The position numbers and the translations under genes are program-made. A DNA stretch of 64,000 nt from Hymenolepis diminuta (Eukaryota > Platyhelminthes > Cestoda > Cyclophyllidea > Hymenolepididae): positions 1,385,286 through 1,449,285 of the forward strand of contig CAADRB010000031.1 of the NCBI GenBank assembly GCA_900708905.1, in the 5' to 3' direction. The notes under the pieces are model-generated. The model was not told the origin of the DNA. It searched no databases and was given only the letters and a program-made list of their open reading frames with translations. Below, in pieces: positions 27,843 through 41,822 of this stretch. Within the stretch, counting starts at the first letter, position 1. Every line of letters begins with the position of its first letter.

Positions 27843-28500
27843 GAATAGGCGGATGGGTGGATACAGCAAACAGAAAAAATGGTTTTCCTATGAAAGAGAA
27901 GGGGTACTTTGGGTGCAGGATAATTACCTTCTCTCCTCTCAGTCCAAAGAAAATACGTTGCCACAATTTACGCATTCTTTTGAAAAACCTGCACTGAATT
28001 CAATATTCATAGTAAGAACGATACTCTGATGTGTGGTATTTCATTTATAAGAAAATGACATCGAGAAGTTCTTGTTGATTAATGCATCCGAGAAACAGTG
28101 ATGCTATTACTAATGTAAGAGCATTGCTCTGTTCTCCGCAAACATTCCCATGCAGTAAACGGGTCTGTGTTTTGCCCTTTTTGCCTGGATTTCATTAAGA
28201 TAGGGATGTACACCATTATAGGTGGGAATTAATACAGTCGGCTGCTTAAGTTACGCCGGCTTATCGTACTGGTCGATTCGCAGTGACCATTTATTTGTAT
28301 AAGCTTTTTTAGTTATTCATTGAAGTCCAACAGCTGAAAAGGCTTTAAAATAAATGGAAAGATTTTCGATAGCAGTCCAAAGAGGAAGTCTTCTTGTTTG
28401 AAGCTTGTCTGCCGAATTTGTTGGAGGAATTTGCTGTGCGTGCTCTTCACATGTCAGAGCTCTGTTAAAGCATTATCCTAATATCAGCGTTATCATGGCA
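27843..28500 (-). repeat. R1 interspersed repeat, longest copy
   Basis: It runs from the R1 3' end (AGGCGGATGGGTGGATACAG in plus orientation, 27847 on) to about 28500. The minus strand shows collinear protein-like relics: SLYK then MVTANRP, GVHPYLNEIQAKRAK, MFAENRAMLLH and HHCFSDALINKNF. These match the copies at 9.3 and 18.9 kb. Several in-frame stops occur. It appears to include more 5' sequence than the others. The encoded family is not recognised. Confidence 0.62.
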
Positions 28501-31500
28501 AGAAGTCTTCTCAATATTAATATAACAGGATTTGATTGTTGTTTTTAATGCTTCAAATAAAAAAATGTTTTACATTGTCCGAAAATGATAATCGATACGC
28601 CCAAAAAATCAGTCAATCAATCAATAAACAATCGGTTTTATAACTGAATCTTTTTAAGCTCTTTACATCTTTATAGCTTGGTTCTTAACAGTTAATATTT
28701 TGTGATCATTTGCAAATTTTGTCCGAATATTCAGATGTTAAAAAAGTTGGTAATTTTTATTTATGAGGTATTAACGAATAAGAAATTTTGATTTAAATAA
28801 TCGAAATAGCTAATATATAAATGAATAACTTCGTCTGCGCTTAATTCGATGGATTTTCTTAGTGAAAATATGGTCTAACTCCAAACATACAGACGAAAAT
28901 TATATCAAATATTTAAAGTTGGAAAATTTTTTTTTATAAATATGAATTATTATTACGCTTATTAAGAAATACATCTAAAATACTTTGTGTTACCTCTTTG
29001 TAAAAATTAGATCGGAAATCTGTCGGAAATGCACACTGAATCAATGCCAGTAGAACTTTCTCACAAACATCTCACAAATTGGCGCTGATACAATGGAAAT
29101 GACTAAGTGTGAACCCAAAAGGCTCTCCTTTTTATTGGGAGAAAGATCGCTTCATAATATCTTATCGGCAAGTTGTCTTTAGTAATTCATAATTTCTTAA
29201 TGGTAAATATAATATTTATTTCGACTTTCTCCAGCGCAGTTTTAAATTATTAAATATCTAGAGGTATACATAACGCGTAAAATTGTATTTAAATACAAGA
29301 TACCGTTGCCGTATCTTATGTTCCAGTTTCACGCAACCCAACTTTACACTATTGACCTTGGCCCAGGAAAAAAGCATTTGGCATTTTATTTGAGTAAAAA
29401 AATCAAAAGTAGGAAACAATAAACTATTTTAATAGACAAATGAAAAACAAAGTAAATGTAGAATATCAATCATGACGTTGAAAATGACCAAAATTATTTG
29501 ATTTTGAATTCAAAGCCTCGTCCACCTCTATTTAGAATCAGGAGATTTACATTTGCGATGAAAACATGCAAAGAGGTTTAATTTATTTCAGAATTACATA
29601 TTTAGAATCAATGAAACTCTATCCCTTAGAATATTTTATGCATCTGCTGAATATTTTAAAGCTCAAAAGTATTTTGATGTATTAGCATTATTTTAATGCA
29701 AAAAGTTCGAAGTTAGAAATTTTCAACTTGAGCGATGAAACAGACAAAATGCATTAATAATAAGTATTTTCAATAAGGTCTACACAATTTATTTACTTTT
29801 CAGCAGGGAAGGGCTCTTTTGTCAGGCAAATTTGGAAACTTTTAATATATTTATGTGTTTTTTTGCCGTGCGTTTTAACCTCATGAGAGTGCTTAGGGAA
29901 AAGGTTCATGTTTTTTGAAGTAGTTATGCATAAACGACACAATATTTTACTGAAACTTATTTTACACATTTTAAATAGCTTATGGTAATAAAGGCAGCTA
30001 TTGTTTTATAGAGGATTCTTTATGCAGTATATGATTGAAGAGTTCGAAGCAAATTATTGTAACTAGATTTGCTAACTGGTTCCACAGCGTTAAATATCTG
30101 ACTTGATTTTAATTAAAAATTCAAATACTTAAGATATCTTTATAAGTGAAAATTTTAAACTTATTAAATACGTATTATAACGGTATTATAAAAACTTAAA
30201 AATACATTTTGTATTATTTAAAACTTTGTCAAAATTTTGGTTATTTTTAAAACAATATATTAGAAATGTTCAAATACTCATCTAGAATGTAAAATACCGG
30301 GCATTGCACAAAATTGTAAGACCTCTTTACTAATATAGTGTCAAAGTCACAGAAGTGAGCATACTGGTAAGTTAGTGAAGATTATTACAACCATCAACGG
30401 TGATACATAACGAAGGATGCGACTAACAAGCCTAAGTAGAAACTCTTATAAATATTAGAGAGAAGGGGATCGGAATGATATTAAGAACGACGTCTAGATA
30501 CTTGAGATTTCTGTTTTATTTAATTTATGCGTTCAGTTTGGTAATATTTACTTCATGTTCAAAATTTTTAAATTTTCGGCTTAAAGCAAACAATTTTTGA
30601 CGACGTCCAATGTTTTTGATTGTTATTTTAATCAAGGAGGGTTGGTTCCGCTCCTCTAATGTATATCTATTTTTCCAAAGGTTGAAAAGACAAAATGACA
30701 CTCAGCAATCTACAGATTTAACATAGCGGAGATGGGAAAAGATAAAAATTTTAGCTTATTAGAGCTCCGAAAGTTGTGTTCGCTCAAACTGAGATTTCTT
30801 ATTCCAGTGTTTGTGCTGATATGAATGAAGATATGTACGTCATCTATTGCCTACTATCCTGCTACTTCATTTCATGTTGTTATTATTTAATTTATTTTAA
30901 ACAAACGCTCTAATTTACTTGCAATTTGTATTGCATTTGAAGTCTCAGTGAAAACCGCCTTAAAAACTACGATATTTACTCTTTAAATGAACAAGCTTTA
31001 TAGGTGATAATTAACGGTATTAACGTATTGTTTCTATGAACATACCGCTGAGTTTTAAATATAAATGACAAATATATATTTGTTTTACGGGAAAAAAATT
31101 ATTCAAGTGGTAAAATATTGCTTGTGAGAGCAAAACTAAAGGTAAATCAAATAAGAGTCATATAGATATGCAATACAATTTAGTTGTGTATAACCTATGA
31201 ACAATTATACAGGACAAATTATTTTGGCGCCGAATAAATTTCTATTAGACCGAAGTATGCAATATTTTTCGCGCTTAGCAGGGTTCCTATATGGCCATTA
31301 ATGGCATACTTTTGTCTATTTAATTAGCCCTGCGTAAATGGACGGTCTTTATTAGTGATAAGAAATTTTCATTTCAGAGACATGTTTTATTGTTCTACAT
31401 CATTTACTCCATAATTAAAAGATTTACTTTAAAAAATTGAGCAAACTCGAATAATAGTTAAAAAAATGAAAATTGGAAATTCCAATCATCGCTTGTATAG

Positions 31501-32879
31501 ATAGTGTTAATTTTCTATTAAAATTAGTTTCTTTCAATCTTATTTTTTGCATCTTTGAATTTGTAATTTTATCACCCCTAAATTTGATTATGATACAAAA
31601 TTAACGTAAATGATGTGAAAAAAACAGAAAAATATTTAACCTCCCTTCATTATCTATTGAACTGCTATTTGTTTTGTAAATAAGTTACCTCGCTTATTAA
31701 ATTTTCCTTCAGTTAGATAAGTCCATACTATTATTAATACAATAATAAAAATATATTATCATTGTATTTAGTTTTATAATAGAAATAATTTTAAAATATC
31801 TCACTTATGAAGTAATGATAGTAACATTGTGTAAAGACACCTTCATTTCTCAGTCTTTCTCTTTTTATAATCAAAACTTGTGAAACGCTTTTTTGCTGCG
31901 CAATGTACAATAAAAATAATATTTACCATTATTGACAAATTTTAATTTATAATTATAATTATCTACCATGATAAATCTATTAAGGATAAAAGCATATTTA
32001 GGCTGGAGAGGGTCAGTTACGATATTCAAATAAATGCAAAAATGCAAAACAGATACACTCTACAGTTTACCTAATTGAGATGGGAAAAAAATCAACTCCA
32101 CCGTAAGCCAACTCTAGTTGTAAATTTTAATTAGAAATAACTTGAAAGTCTCGTACATTTTTGCTCTTGAACTTAATGTCATATAAATAAATCAAATTAG
32201 CGGGATAAACCATGAAAACAAACCGACGGACTAAAACATCTCTGCTGACATATCTCCATCAACAAATTTAAGAGCATTTATGGAATTCAAGCATTAAATT
32301 GTTATAAAGTAGACCATATTAATCTTGAGAAGATGAATACTTCATGAAGGATAGAACAAGTTTGGAGTAGCAATCAAATTCGTCGAAAATGGCAGGGACT
32401 ATTTTTGAAGTTTAAATTGTTGTTCCTACCTCATTTGATGCATTAATTTGTCCGATCTCTTTGAATGGATATTAGCTAAATTATGCGTGTAGTACAGATT
32501 TGGCAACTTATCAAATAAAATTACTTTCGAACCCGACTTCCAACCACTTTTTCTTTAAAAAAAACCTTTAGCGGAATTATACGGACTCTAAATTATACTC
32601 AAGATTCCCAGCACAACACCAAGCACCGCATATTAATACAGTTCGAAGAATTTTAAGCATAGGAGGTATGGATGATAGCTAAGAGACTTCAGAGTCATAT
32701 CGAGTTTGCATCCTCTTTATTTCTTCCGATTCTCACCAAATAAATAAGGTAAAAATGAAATTCGTTGTTTGGAGTGTTTTCTTGATAGGCGCAAAAAAGC
32801 TTAGTGGAGAGCAAGACTTTTGATCTCGGAGGCGTGTGGAAAAAAATGTGTTATATATGTACATGAATGTTTACATTGG
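28501..32879. other. Intergenic, no gene seen
   Basis: AT-rich, with many A- and T-runs and no open frame long enough for the ORF cut-off. Nothing is recognised besides the TCAA run. Confidence 0.6.
28613..28624. repeat. (TCAA)n short tandem repeat
   Basis: Three TCAA units about 110 bases beyond the end of the 28 kb R1 copy. Confidence 0.75.
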
Positions 32880-33020
32880 GCGACAAACGCACTTTTAAAT
32901 AAAAAGGGGACAGTCGGCTAACATAAAGGAATAGGGATGTTTGGGTGGAGTCTTTGCGGCGATTCTAATGCATTTGGGAAAGTGCGCCTGAATCAATCAA
33001 CTGAAAGCTTGAGGTCGAGC
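32880..33020 (+). repeat. R2 repeat, copy A
   Basis: CTGAATCAATCAACTGAAAG at 32988-33007, followed by CTTGAGGTCGAG, matches CTGAATCAATCGACTGAAAG followed by TTTGGTCGAG at 63395-63424. Weaker matching extends about 100 bases upstream. I do not recognise the family. Confidence 0.45.
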
Positions 33021-34755
33021 ATTGACAACAATGATGCTTCCTGAACATCTTGCAAATGTGCACCTTAACCGATCGACTAATTTGATTTAACCTGATGGAT
33101 TCTGATATTATGTATTTACTTCAAAAGCTTGAATAATAGCTGTGCGTACCACATGTTACAGAGGAATAACAATTTTAGAATGTTAAGTTAATCTCACAGA
33201 AAGAGTTGAAAAAGGCAAGATGTGGCTTTAAATATTTACTGCAGAGCATCACGAAATAACCTTTCCTTTAATGAATCTTTTAACAGTCCAAATATTTCGT
33301 TTTATTTCCCGTGTTAGACATGGGAATAAAGTCAGGACGTAAGAGGTTTATAGAGTTTCGTAAATAAAAAAAAATTAAACAGTAAACCACCTGAGAAAAA
33401 ATTATTCAATAATTTTAATTTCTGAGAGTTCTATTCAAAAAATAAATAACTAAATTCATGGGCTTTTTAATTTCACTTATTTATTAAATAAGAAAATTCC
33501 TGAGGTTTCGAATAAGTCAACGTACTAAGTTAACAGAATTAATTAGCTTCGCATTTTCTAGTCCAAATGATATTTTTCATTGATATTTAATTAGTAAGCT
33601 CGATTAATATTGTATTGTCATGACTTCCTGATAAAATTTAAATGAAATTAAAAAACATTGCAAACAAAAAATATAATAGTTTAATTAATTTACATATTAG
33701 CTAGTTTCAGAAAATAAATATGCAAAGTGTATTTTTCTTTAGGAAACTACTCTATACCATTTTAAGTTACAGTTGGTAGTTGCATCACATTATCCTGGAA
33801 TAGTAATAATTTGTAATTTGCCTTATTTTATACAAATAATTTACAAGACAATTTCCGTTACCAATCTGACCTAATCATTTGAAAAGAAAACCAAATCAAT
33901 AACAAAATTATATCCTTTTTATGGGTACTTAGTGCAATTAGCACAAATGCACTTCTTTAAATCGGGACACTGACTGTCAGTTTTGCATTCATAGAATACT
34001 TAAAGAATGTTAAATTCTTTATAATAATTTCCTCGGAATAACAATTTAATTAAAATTGACATTTTGCCACCTACTCACTTTAAATAAACCTTAAAAAATT
34101 TAAATATTCCATCTTTAAAAAATATAATAAGTGGTATATCTGATAACAACCCAAAAAACAATATAATTATTTAACTGAATTTATTTGTTTAATTAGCACA
34201 TTTGCCATTTTTATTGAAATAAAGGAGTTTATTAGTGATCTATTAATTCTATGATGATATGTATCAAAACAAACCGAATGTATTCGTGTTTACACAATAA
34301 AATAAAGCATGTAAAACAAGCAATTATGACTTTTGCTGACGAAATGGGACTGATTGTTAAAATCAGTTAACTCCGAAAACGCTTCTCTGAATTAAGAGTA
34401 TCTATGTTTTTAGGATGACTTGAAGAGGTTTCGGTTTTTAAAAGACATGGTAAGTCTAGTAAGAATATTCTAATTGATTAAAAATGTACTGGCAAAATAT
34501 ATTTAAGTCTACAGTATTTTTACTCTGCGCATGTGAAGTCCATAGAATGTCAGGAAAAGCTTCATGACAAATGACCAAGGGAAAGCGATATCCGGCTTAT
34601 TTCCGAATATTTAAAATAGTTTATTAATAGAGAGATGAAGCGCACGGATTACATACATGTTTTAAGTTTAACATAGTTGACATATTCAGCATGAAATGTA
34701 ATATCAATACATATAGTGTTGAAGATAGGCAGACATTCATTCTTCGTCACAAGCC
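33021..34755. other. Intergenic, no gene seen
   Basis: Very AT-rich, with no long open frame. It ends at the hairpin at 34756. Confidence 0.6.
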
Positions 34756-34798
34756 GTAGTTAACGCGTCGAGCACACCAAATTGTTGGTGTTAACTAC
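34756..34798. repeat. Imperfect inverted repeat (nested hairpin)
   Basis: An inner perfect stem ACACCAA / TTGGTGT with loop ATTG (34774-34791) sits inside outer arms GTAGTTA / TAACTAC. The stems are separated by an 11-base one-sided bulge that contains ACGCGT. It lies about 60 bases upstream of a GC- and purine-rich open frame. It could be a cruciform-forming site or a relic terminus of a small transposon. Confidence 0.55.
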
Positions 34799-34854
34799 GA
34801 AATATGACCAACAATAAATAAACGGTCTCCGATCAGGAATGCCAAAAATTTTGG

Positions 34855-35142
34855 GTGCAGATAAGGATGTTAAAATGCCGCGATGAAATTATTGAATATG
34901 ATAGGGAGAAAAGAGGGAAAAGGGAAGTGAGCAAGGCCAGAAGGGAGAAATGGCCTGATCACTGTTTACAAGTGGGGGCGTTTGTTGGGGAATACGGAGA
35001 CATTTTATATATTTCACTTGAGCAGATGGTCTCATTATTATGCATAAAAATTGATGAACTTTTAAATGCAACAGGAGAGTTAGCAAAAAAAGGAGAGATG
35101 GCAGGCTTATCCGGACATGACATTTGGGAGTTTGAATCATAG
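34855..35142 (+). other. Unrecognised open frame in a GC- and purine-rich island
   Basis: A 95-codon frame that opens at a GTG; its first ATG is at 34867. The product would be charged at the start (REKRGKREVSKARREKW) and acidic/hydrophobic later. Base composition is clearly richer in G than the surroundings. No domain, splice context or promoter was identified. It may be an exon, an old insertion or chance. The opposite strand is also open in two frames, which weakens the coding case. Confidence 0.25.
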
Positions 35143-38100
35143 AAACACAGAGTTATCGAGGTGATTCCCTGGTTGAAAATCCAAATTACTTTCACGAAAA
35201 ATTAGGTCAAAGAATAATTGTTGAAAACGTACATAGAATCATTCTTCTATACTCCACATTAGGGCCGCTTCGTAACGACCGTATGATTTTGACTTCCGAA
35301 TAACCTTTTAGACATAAATGAGAAATTAAAATGTAAAACATAAAACGTTTCTTTTTACTATCTTGGTCATTTGCAAATAATCTTCCATTCGAGGAGATAG
35401 TTTTTGGCTGTCATCGAATTCCAATGCGTTCTTGATGAATGATCTAGATTTCAATGTCATTTCCGTAGTGTAACCAAATTTTGCCAGTTATCAGTGGGAC
35501 CAGAGTCCCTTAGTGACAGCTCAAACCTCGGCTATTTTAAGTTTTATATAAGACAAAATGGATAAAAATCGCCACATATTAAAAGCCATTATAACCAGTC
35601 TTATAGGATTCAATCTGTATTGAAGGATCGATTGGAAGACGACACCACATTTTCTTTCGAGTAAGGGAATAAAGAATCAAAGTTCAAAACTCATGAATCA
35701 AACTTCCCCATAGTTTACTAAAACTATTTCTTATCGGTTAAAATTTTGTGTTCTTTTCGGACGATATAATTTAAACTATTTTTTTAAATAAATGGGCGCG
35801 CCATTTTTGGTCAACAAACTATTTAAATCACTACGACAATTTTACCTGAGTTCTACATGCCCTAAAACATGTCGCAGATTTCCTAAGCTCAGTCAGTGCA
35901 AACGGAAAAATCTATTAAACTAAATCCGTCAAGCGAAAAATGTATTTATGTTTCTGTTACTTCTGATGGAAACATTTCTCCACCTCTTGGTGTTTAATTT
36001 CAGTAGACAAAAGCTAGGACAACTACGCTGCCAAAATTTTTAATTCAGTCACTAATATAAATTGCTCATATTTAAATATAATATGCTTATTTAAAACAAA
36101 AATATACATGTTTTATTTAAAATTAGATTTCAAGGACCTCTTTTGTCGTATTTTCATTCATACGGGAGTGAAAAGCAAATGAATAAATCGGCGCTCTCTT
36201 AAAAAAATTACCCGACTTATTTAAATGCAAGAAGTTAGTTTTGTTTTGATGATTATTTGAGCATCATAATATTAATCAAAATCTCTTTACTCGAAGTTCT
36301 ATTTTCTTCTATTTTGGTAAGCGTCGTCTTCAGTAATCTACGGGAGATTTTTATCGAGTTTGACAGGATAAAGCTTTTCAACTTAATTTGGTAACTGAAA
36401 AGTTTTAATTATCACACTCCTGGATTATCTAACAGGCATGATTAAAACACCTAGGAAACTTGTTAGAAATGTTAGAAATATTGGGCATTTTTTAAAAAAA
36501 GAGTGAATAAAATTAATCTTCAATTACTGAGCATAAAAAGTCATCATATTGATTATGTAAAATTGATTTTCACTTTGCCGAGTTTTATTCAAATATCCCA
36601 AGAAGATATAGGTACATGGTTTAAAATTAATGATTTTTTAATAATGTTACTTCTGCACATCCTACTTAAGTGTAGTCTTAATGTGACTGACGGTATATTT
36701 ATGTACTATTCATATATTGAGAATTTTTCTTAAAAGTAAGCATAAATTATTCACGTTATTATCATTTTACACAATAAATGTATATTTTAAACTAAAAAAT
36801 CTGAAGGGTGATAGCATAATGAATCTAAAGACACTTGAGGCCAAATTTCTTCGTGACTTTTTCACTCATTTCCGGTCTAGCATGACTTTTTGATGTCGCT
36901 TTTACTCAGATGCCTTCCCATAATTGAAACATTTAAAGAATTGAATACCTCACCATGGTTAGTAATGAAAAATAGTAAAATACTAACTTAAAGCTAACGT
37001 TTTATTCATTTTGAGAAAAATAAACAATCCATATATGACCATTCACAATGAAATATGGTTAAATATTAACGTTAAACTTGAAATATATTCAGTAAATTAT
37101 TTTGTCATAAAATATAGCTTTATTGTTAAAAATTTTTTTCTTTTATATTAATAGTTTATTTTTTGTTTTGCAGTGGTGGACGCAGAAGTATAATTGGCCA
37201 GTCTTAGATGATAACATCTTTTGGACAAAGAATGACGTACGCATCTTCACACAAATTTTAGTACGCATTTATTTCATAAATAAATTCAATTAAAAAGTTC
37301 CAGACGTCATTAATTAGAAAACAGTTATCGCCAACATTTTGTGAAGTGACTGTGTATATATAAATATATATTTTGTAACAGATAGCACTGAAACTCGAAA
37401 TGTCGACATATCTAATCTTGAAATGGAAAATTTTTAACTTTCGACTTCACTTTGTTTTAAAAAACGAAACAAAAATACAAAAAAATAAATATATTAATAA
37501 AAATATAAAAAATATATCTTCAAAAATATCTTTACTTCATTTGCACGTCCTAAAATCTGTTAAAAGGGCGTGGTTATTTGGATGCTTCTAATGATAGCAG
37601 AATGTAATAGTTATTTAACTAATTTTGTAATTCTATTGTGCCGGGAGCTAAAAATATATTCCTAGTTTTGTCTATGGGATATCATCTAAACGAGAGGATT
37701 CTTGAATATTCTAGAGGTACTGAGTACCATGGATCTCTGTTAAATGTCCTAATCTTCAACCTTATTGATTTATCTTTGAGTTTCGTAAATGCGATTTTGG
37801 GACTCTGATACCATATTCAGGACTTCTGGGAGGTTGATATAATTTCTTGATAAATTAAGCATATTTCACAGAGTTAAGAGCAACTAGATACGATCAATTC
37901 GATTTAAGAATATTGAGTTTCAGTTTTAAAATGCTTTTTTAATCCTTCACATCAACTATCTAAATTTTTGTCAAATCTTTGCATGTTTTCTAAACGCTAG
38001 ATATCGCTTCAGGTTGTGTTTGCAACAAAATCGACAATTTTAGTCCCGAGGTTTAAGTAATCAACGAACCGCCTGTTTGTGAGTCAAAATATATGAAAAA

Positions 38101-41100
38101 CATGCTCACTGAAAATGATATTTCTTTATTTCTTTCTTTTATCAACGAAATCTTGTCTCTACGTCTAAGAAGAGAAGATACGTCATTTACAATTAATTAT
38201 ATACTCTTGTCAATTTTAGGCATACTTAATCCTGATCATGAGAAAATTTGACAAGATCCAAAAGCAAAAAAATGCTAATTTATTAGAGAATCAAAAATTC
38301 AAGATAAATTTTACTTATTATTGTTATATTTTTTCCACTAATGTTTTTCTTCCCTAATCTTTCCAAGCTGAATTTTTGATCTTTCCATCTTTTTTTACAA
38401 GGCTAAAATTGCCGTTGGATTTTATTTTTAGGAAAAATATGTATGAATAGTCCATCAATTTGTAAGAAAACAGTAAAGAATATAAAAGTTTATAAACCGA
38501 ATATGGCAACAGACGCGAGTGGAATTATTAGATTTTGGTTTAAGAAAGTTATGTAGTTATGAGCGATTCGCTTGTTGCATTTTATATTAATTTTTTCTGA
38601 TCGTCCCTTTTTTTACGACGTACAATCGGTACCTTAAATGTTAAGTTGGATATCCTTTATATTGACCTATTTAACATAGCCTGGGATGGTTGTACTCATT
38701 CTACATAAATCTCAGTGTAACTCAAATTTGAAATTTGGGATGATAATCTGAAAAATAAACTGGGTATACAAAGACTGCGGATTGTATTATTTTGGATTTG
38801 CCTCACAAAGTTTGAAAGACAACTCAGAAACAAAGGATTGTTTTCTACTGCACTATACATTCTAAATAGAAGACAAAATTAAAGGGATTTATCAATTGTA
38901 AAGACCACCGACAGTATTGCGAGTGAAAATTTACCATAGAAGATATGCAAAAGTAAATGTTCTCCATTTATAAGACATTTTCAGCAGTAAGAAATCATTT
39001 AAGCATTCATATACGTGCATATGTCATTATTGTCACCATTTTTTTCAATTAAATGCATTTGATTACAGAAAATGAGACATGAATTTGTTACACAAGAGCA
39101 CATATGAACATATAGCTCTCTATAGAATAAAAAGTTCTTAAGTCAGATTGATCTACCAACTGTTCAGTTATTTGGCTTCAAAAGTGCAGGGATCATTTAA
39201 ATAGCCACAAGGTAAGAGAGGGAAAAGAAATAATTGCACTGTGACCTCAAATAATTTACGTGGAAGTGTATGCTATTTAAGCCGATGCGGTTAATGTTAA
39301 TCTCCCATCAGTTTATGTTGTAAAGCCGTATGTGATAATTGCATCCAGGCCAGTAGTGCAAAAGCCAACATATTCAAAAAACGCGTATGCGGTTATTAAA
39401 ACCCAACGAATTAGATGTTAATTAAGATTTATTACGTTCACAATTGAAATGAGAAATTTGAGTAATTAACGGTTAGCATATTAATTTTTTCCTATCAAAA
39501 TAAACAAATGTGAGACTTGTGTCACTTCGCAAAACGGGAAGCCTATAATTATCTATAGAGGGCTATTTGACAGTAATCTATCGATTACCACTTGAGTGAG
39601 TTACGATTTCCAAATTGTCTGCTGAACTAATTTAAATTACGCTGAACGCGGAGCTAAATTTATCAAACTAATTCAGTTTGCCTCTTCGAGTATGAGGAAG
39701 CTGTTACATCCAATATCTAACGACTTGCAGATCTGAGCTTAATTCAAACTTTGAATGGGTTTGTAAAATTAGCAGCAGCAAAAGCATGCAGTTCAAAAAA
39801 TTATTTGTTCGTATCCGTATAATTAAGGACTATCTGAAATCAACGGTGACATGAATATGTATTCATCATTCCACACTTTATTCCTTAAGACATTATAATT
39901 ATCTATTCAATCAATTACTTGTTCAGAATAGTTTTCATCTGTGACTTGTTTGTTATTAACATAACAAAATATAAGTTAAAAAATATTTAATTAAAATTGA
40001 ACTTAATGCCTTTGCTCTCTCGTAGCCACAGTTTCACTTAGCCATAGACGTAAATTTATCATCTAAAAAGAGAACGTTTGGTATAAAAATTATAATTTAG
40101 CGTGCCTTCCACAGAAAAATTCAAAATAATTGCAAATCTGCTAAAAGCACATATTGAAATTGCATTACTTTTCAAAATGAAGAAATTTAGAGTATCTGTT
40201 TACCCTTCAAAGACTATTTTAATCATATAAACCCTTATTATAGTAGGAATTGGTAACAAAGAAAGTAAAAAGAAAATGGACTTTCTAAACCCTACATATA
40301 AGTTTGATGAACTTTCAAAAAAAAGTATTTGAAGGAAGGTTAAAAAAGAAAAAAATAAGTATCTCATGCTCTTATAGTAATGCTTCATTTACACAAAATC
40401 CTTGCCAGCTTTGGCTAATTGGTGCCAAAGAGTTTACTTTTCAATAACTTCCACTTAAAGTGGATTAGAAATAAATATTTTGGCATTCTGTTGAAATGTA
40501 ATACAGTTTATTATCATTTTTCAGTCAAATAATTTTGTAATCACTATCGAATTAGAGCTATGTAGTGCAATGTGTTCTCCGTTATTTTCTTCTGCGTTGC
40601 AATTAATTTATCTTTATCTCTGCATATTTGATTAATCTTTCACTTTGTTTTGATGGAAGTATTTTCTGCTTTCACATCTTTAAAATAGCGCTTTCTGGTT
40701 AGGTAGTGATAACTTTTATTTTGGAACACGTTGAGAAATTACAAATTGATCTGAAATATTGATGCGTTATCAGTTGAGATCATTCAAATTGTCAAGATCT
40801 TTAAAAACCAGTAAAAAAATATTTTATTTGAATTATTATGGCCTTTTAAGTTCGATTTTGTGTTTATTACCTTCATAAATCTGTGATAACTTTGCCAACT
40901 ATGGTTCAAAATAACAGACAGTTGTTTTCGGAAAATATTAACATCTCTGCCCAGACTAGTTGTCACTAAAGATATCTATACTAACATAAAACGTTCGAAG
41001 TTGTATAGATGTAACTAATTAGAGAGAAAGCGATGGATTTTTCCAGAAATACATGCTAGAAATCACAAGAAATGAGTCTTAAAAGAAAAGAAAATCTGCG

Positions 41101-41164
41101 AGTTAGGTTGTGCTTCTTATAAAATTGCCGAACTCATCCGTAAATATATATGCAAGTCGCGAAT
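35143..41164. other. Intergenic, no gene seen
   Basis: AT-rich. Short low-complexity frames (for example 37400-37591, lysine/asparagine-rich) have no coding character. Some of it may be 3' flank of the minus-strand receptor gene. Confidence 0.55.
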
Positions 41165-41189
41165 TATATATATATATATATATATATAT
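41165..41189. repeat. (TA)n microsatellite
   Basis: About 25 bases of uninterrupted TA ending just before S1 copy 1. It is likely to vary in length between individuals. Confidence 0.95.
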
Positions 41190-41190
41190 T

Positions 41191-41450
41191 GAGGTGGCAT
41201 GACCAAGCAAGAAGTTAAATCAACCGGTTAGCAAGCTCTAAATATAAGGGTCATAATCTCACTCATTAACCTGAGCCAAGTGAAGAATGAATATTACACC
41301 ACAAAGTTAACTCAGTGTTTCCGAATTCGGGTAAGACAAGACATGTGATGTCTTGAATTTACTGCGCAAATGTTGTTGAACCCCTCCTGAGAATTATAAC
41401 TTATTGTACCCATTTATTAATCCCTCATTTCTTATTCATTCCAGTGATTA
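41191..41450 (+). repeat. S1 short interspersed repeat, copy 1 (directly after a TA microsatellite)
   Basis: It starts GAGGTGGCATGACCAAGCAA and includes AAGGGTCATAATCTCAC, CACAAAGTTAACTC and CCGAATTCGGGTAAGACA. These blocks are collinear with the copies at 44774, 45978 and 59625 at moderate identity. S1 may be a SINE or a small non-autonomous DNA element. I see no clear Pol III box or A-tail that settles it. Confidence 0.55.
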
Positions 41451-41688
41451 AAACTTGTAAACATATTTTTGCAGCGTCATGAAAGTAATGATAATATGCA
41501 TTATAAAGTAAACAACTTTTGTGAACTTTAAATCTTAAAATTTCAGGTCGTCGCTTCTGAATTAGTCCAATTCGGAACGAGTATTTATGCTAATGATAAT
41601 ATCTAAATCATGCAAAAATATTAAAATACATATTAAAGGAACGGTTATATTATCGAGGCTAACAAAAACAATATTTTTGAAAAAAGGA

Positions 41689-41694
41689 TTTATT
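41689..41694 (-). promoter_or_regulatory. Candidate polyadenylation signal AATAAA of the GPCR gene
   Basis: AATAAA reads on the minus strand about 129 bases past the receptor stop codon. The position suits a short 3' UTR. In DNA this AT-rich such hexamers also occur by chance, so the call rests on its position. Confidence 0.4.
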
Positions 41695-41822
41695 AGAAAA
41701 TTAACTGGTATTTTAAATCATCTATACTTTGGTGTAGAAAAGAAGGTTTAATCAACAGGGATCAAGTGCGTCTCAGTGGTTTGGGAAAAGGATGTATCTT
41801 CTCTGTCATAATTTATATTTTT

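Noticed and set aside
37400..37591. Plus-strand open frame rich in Lys, Asn and Ile
   Set aside because: The composition is what A-rich DNA gives by chance. No conserved motif was seen.
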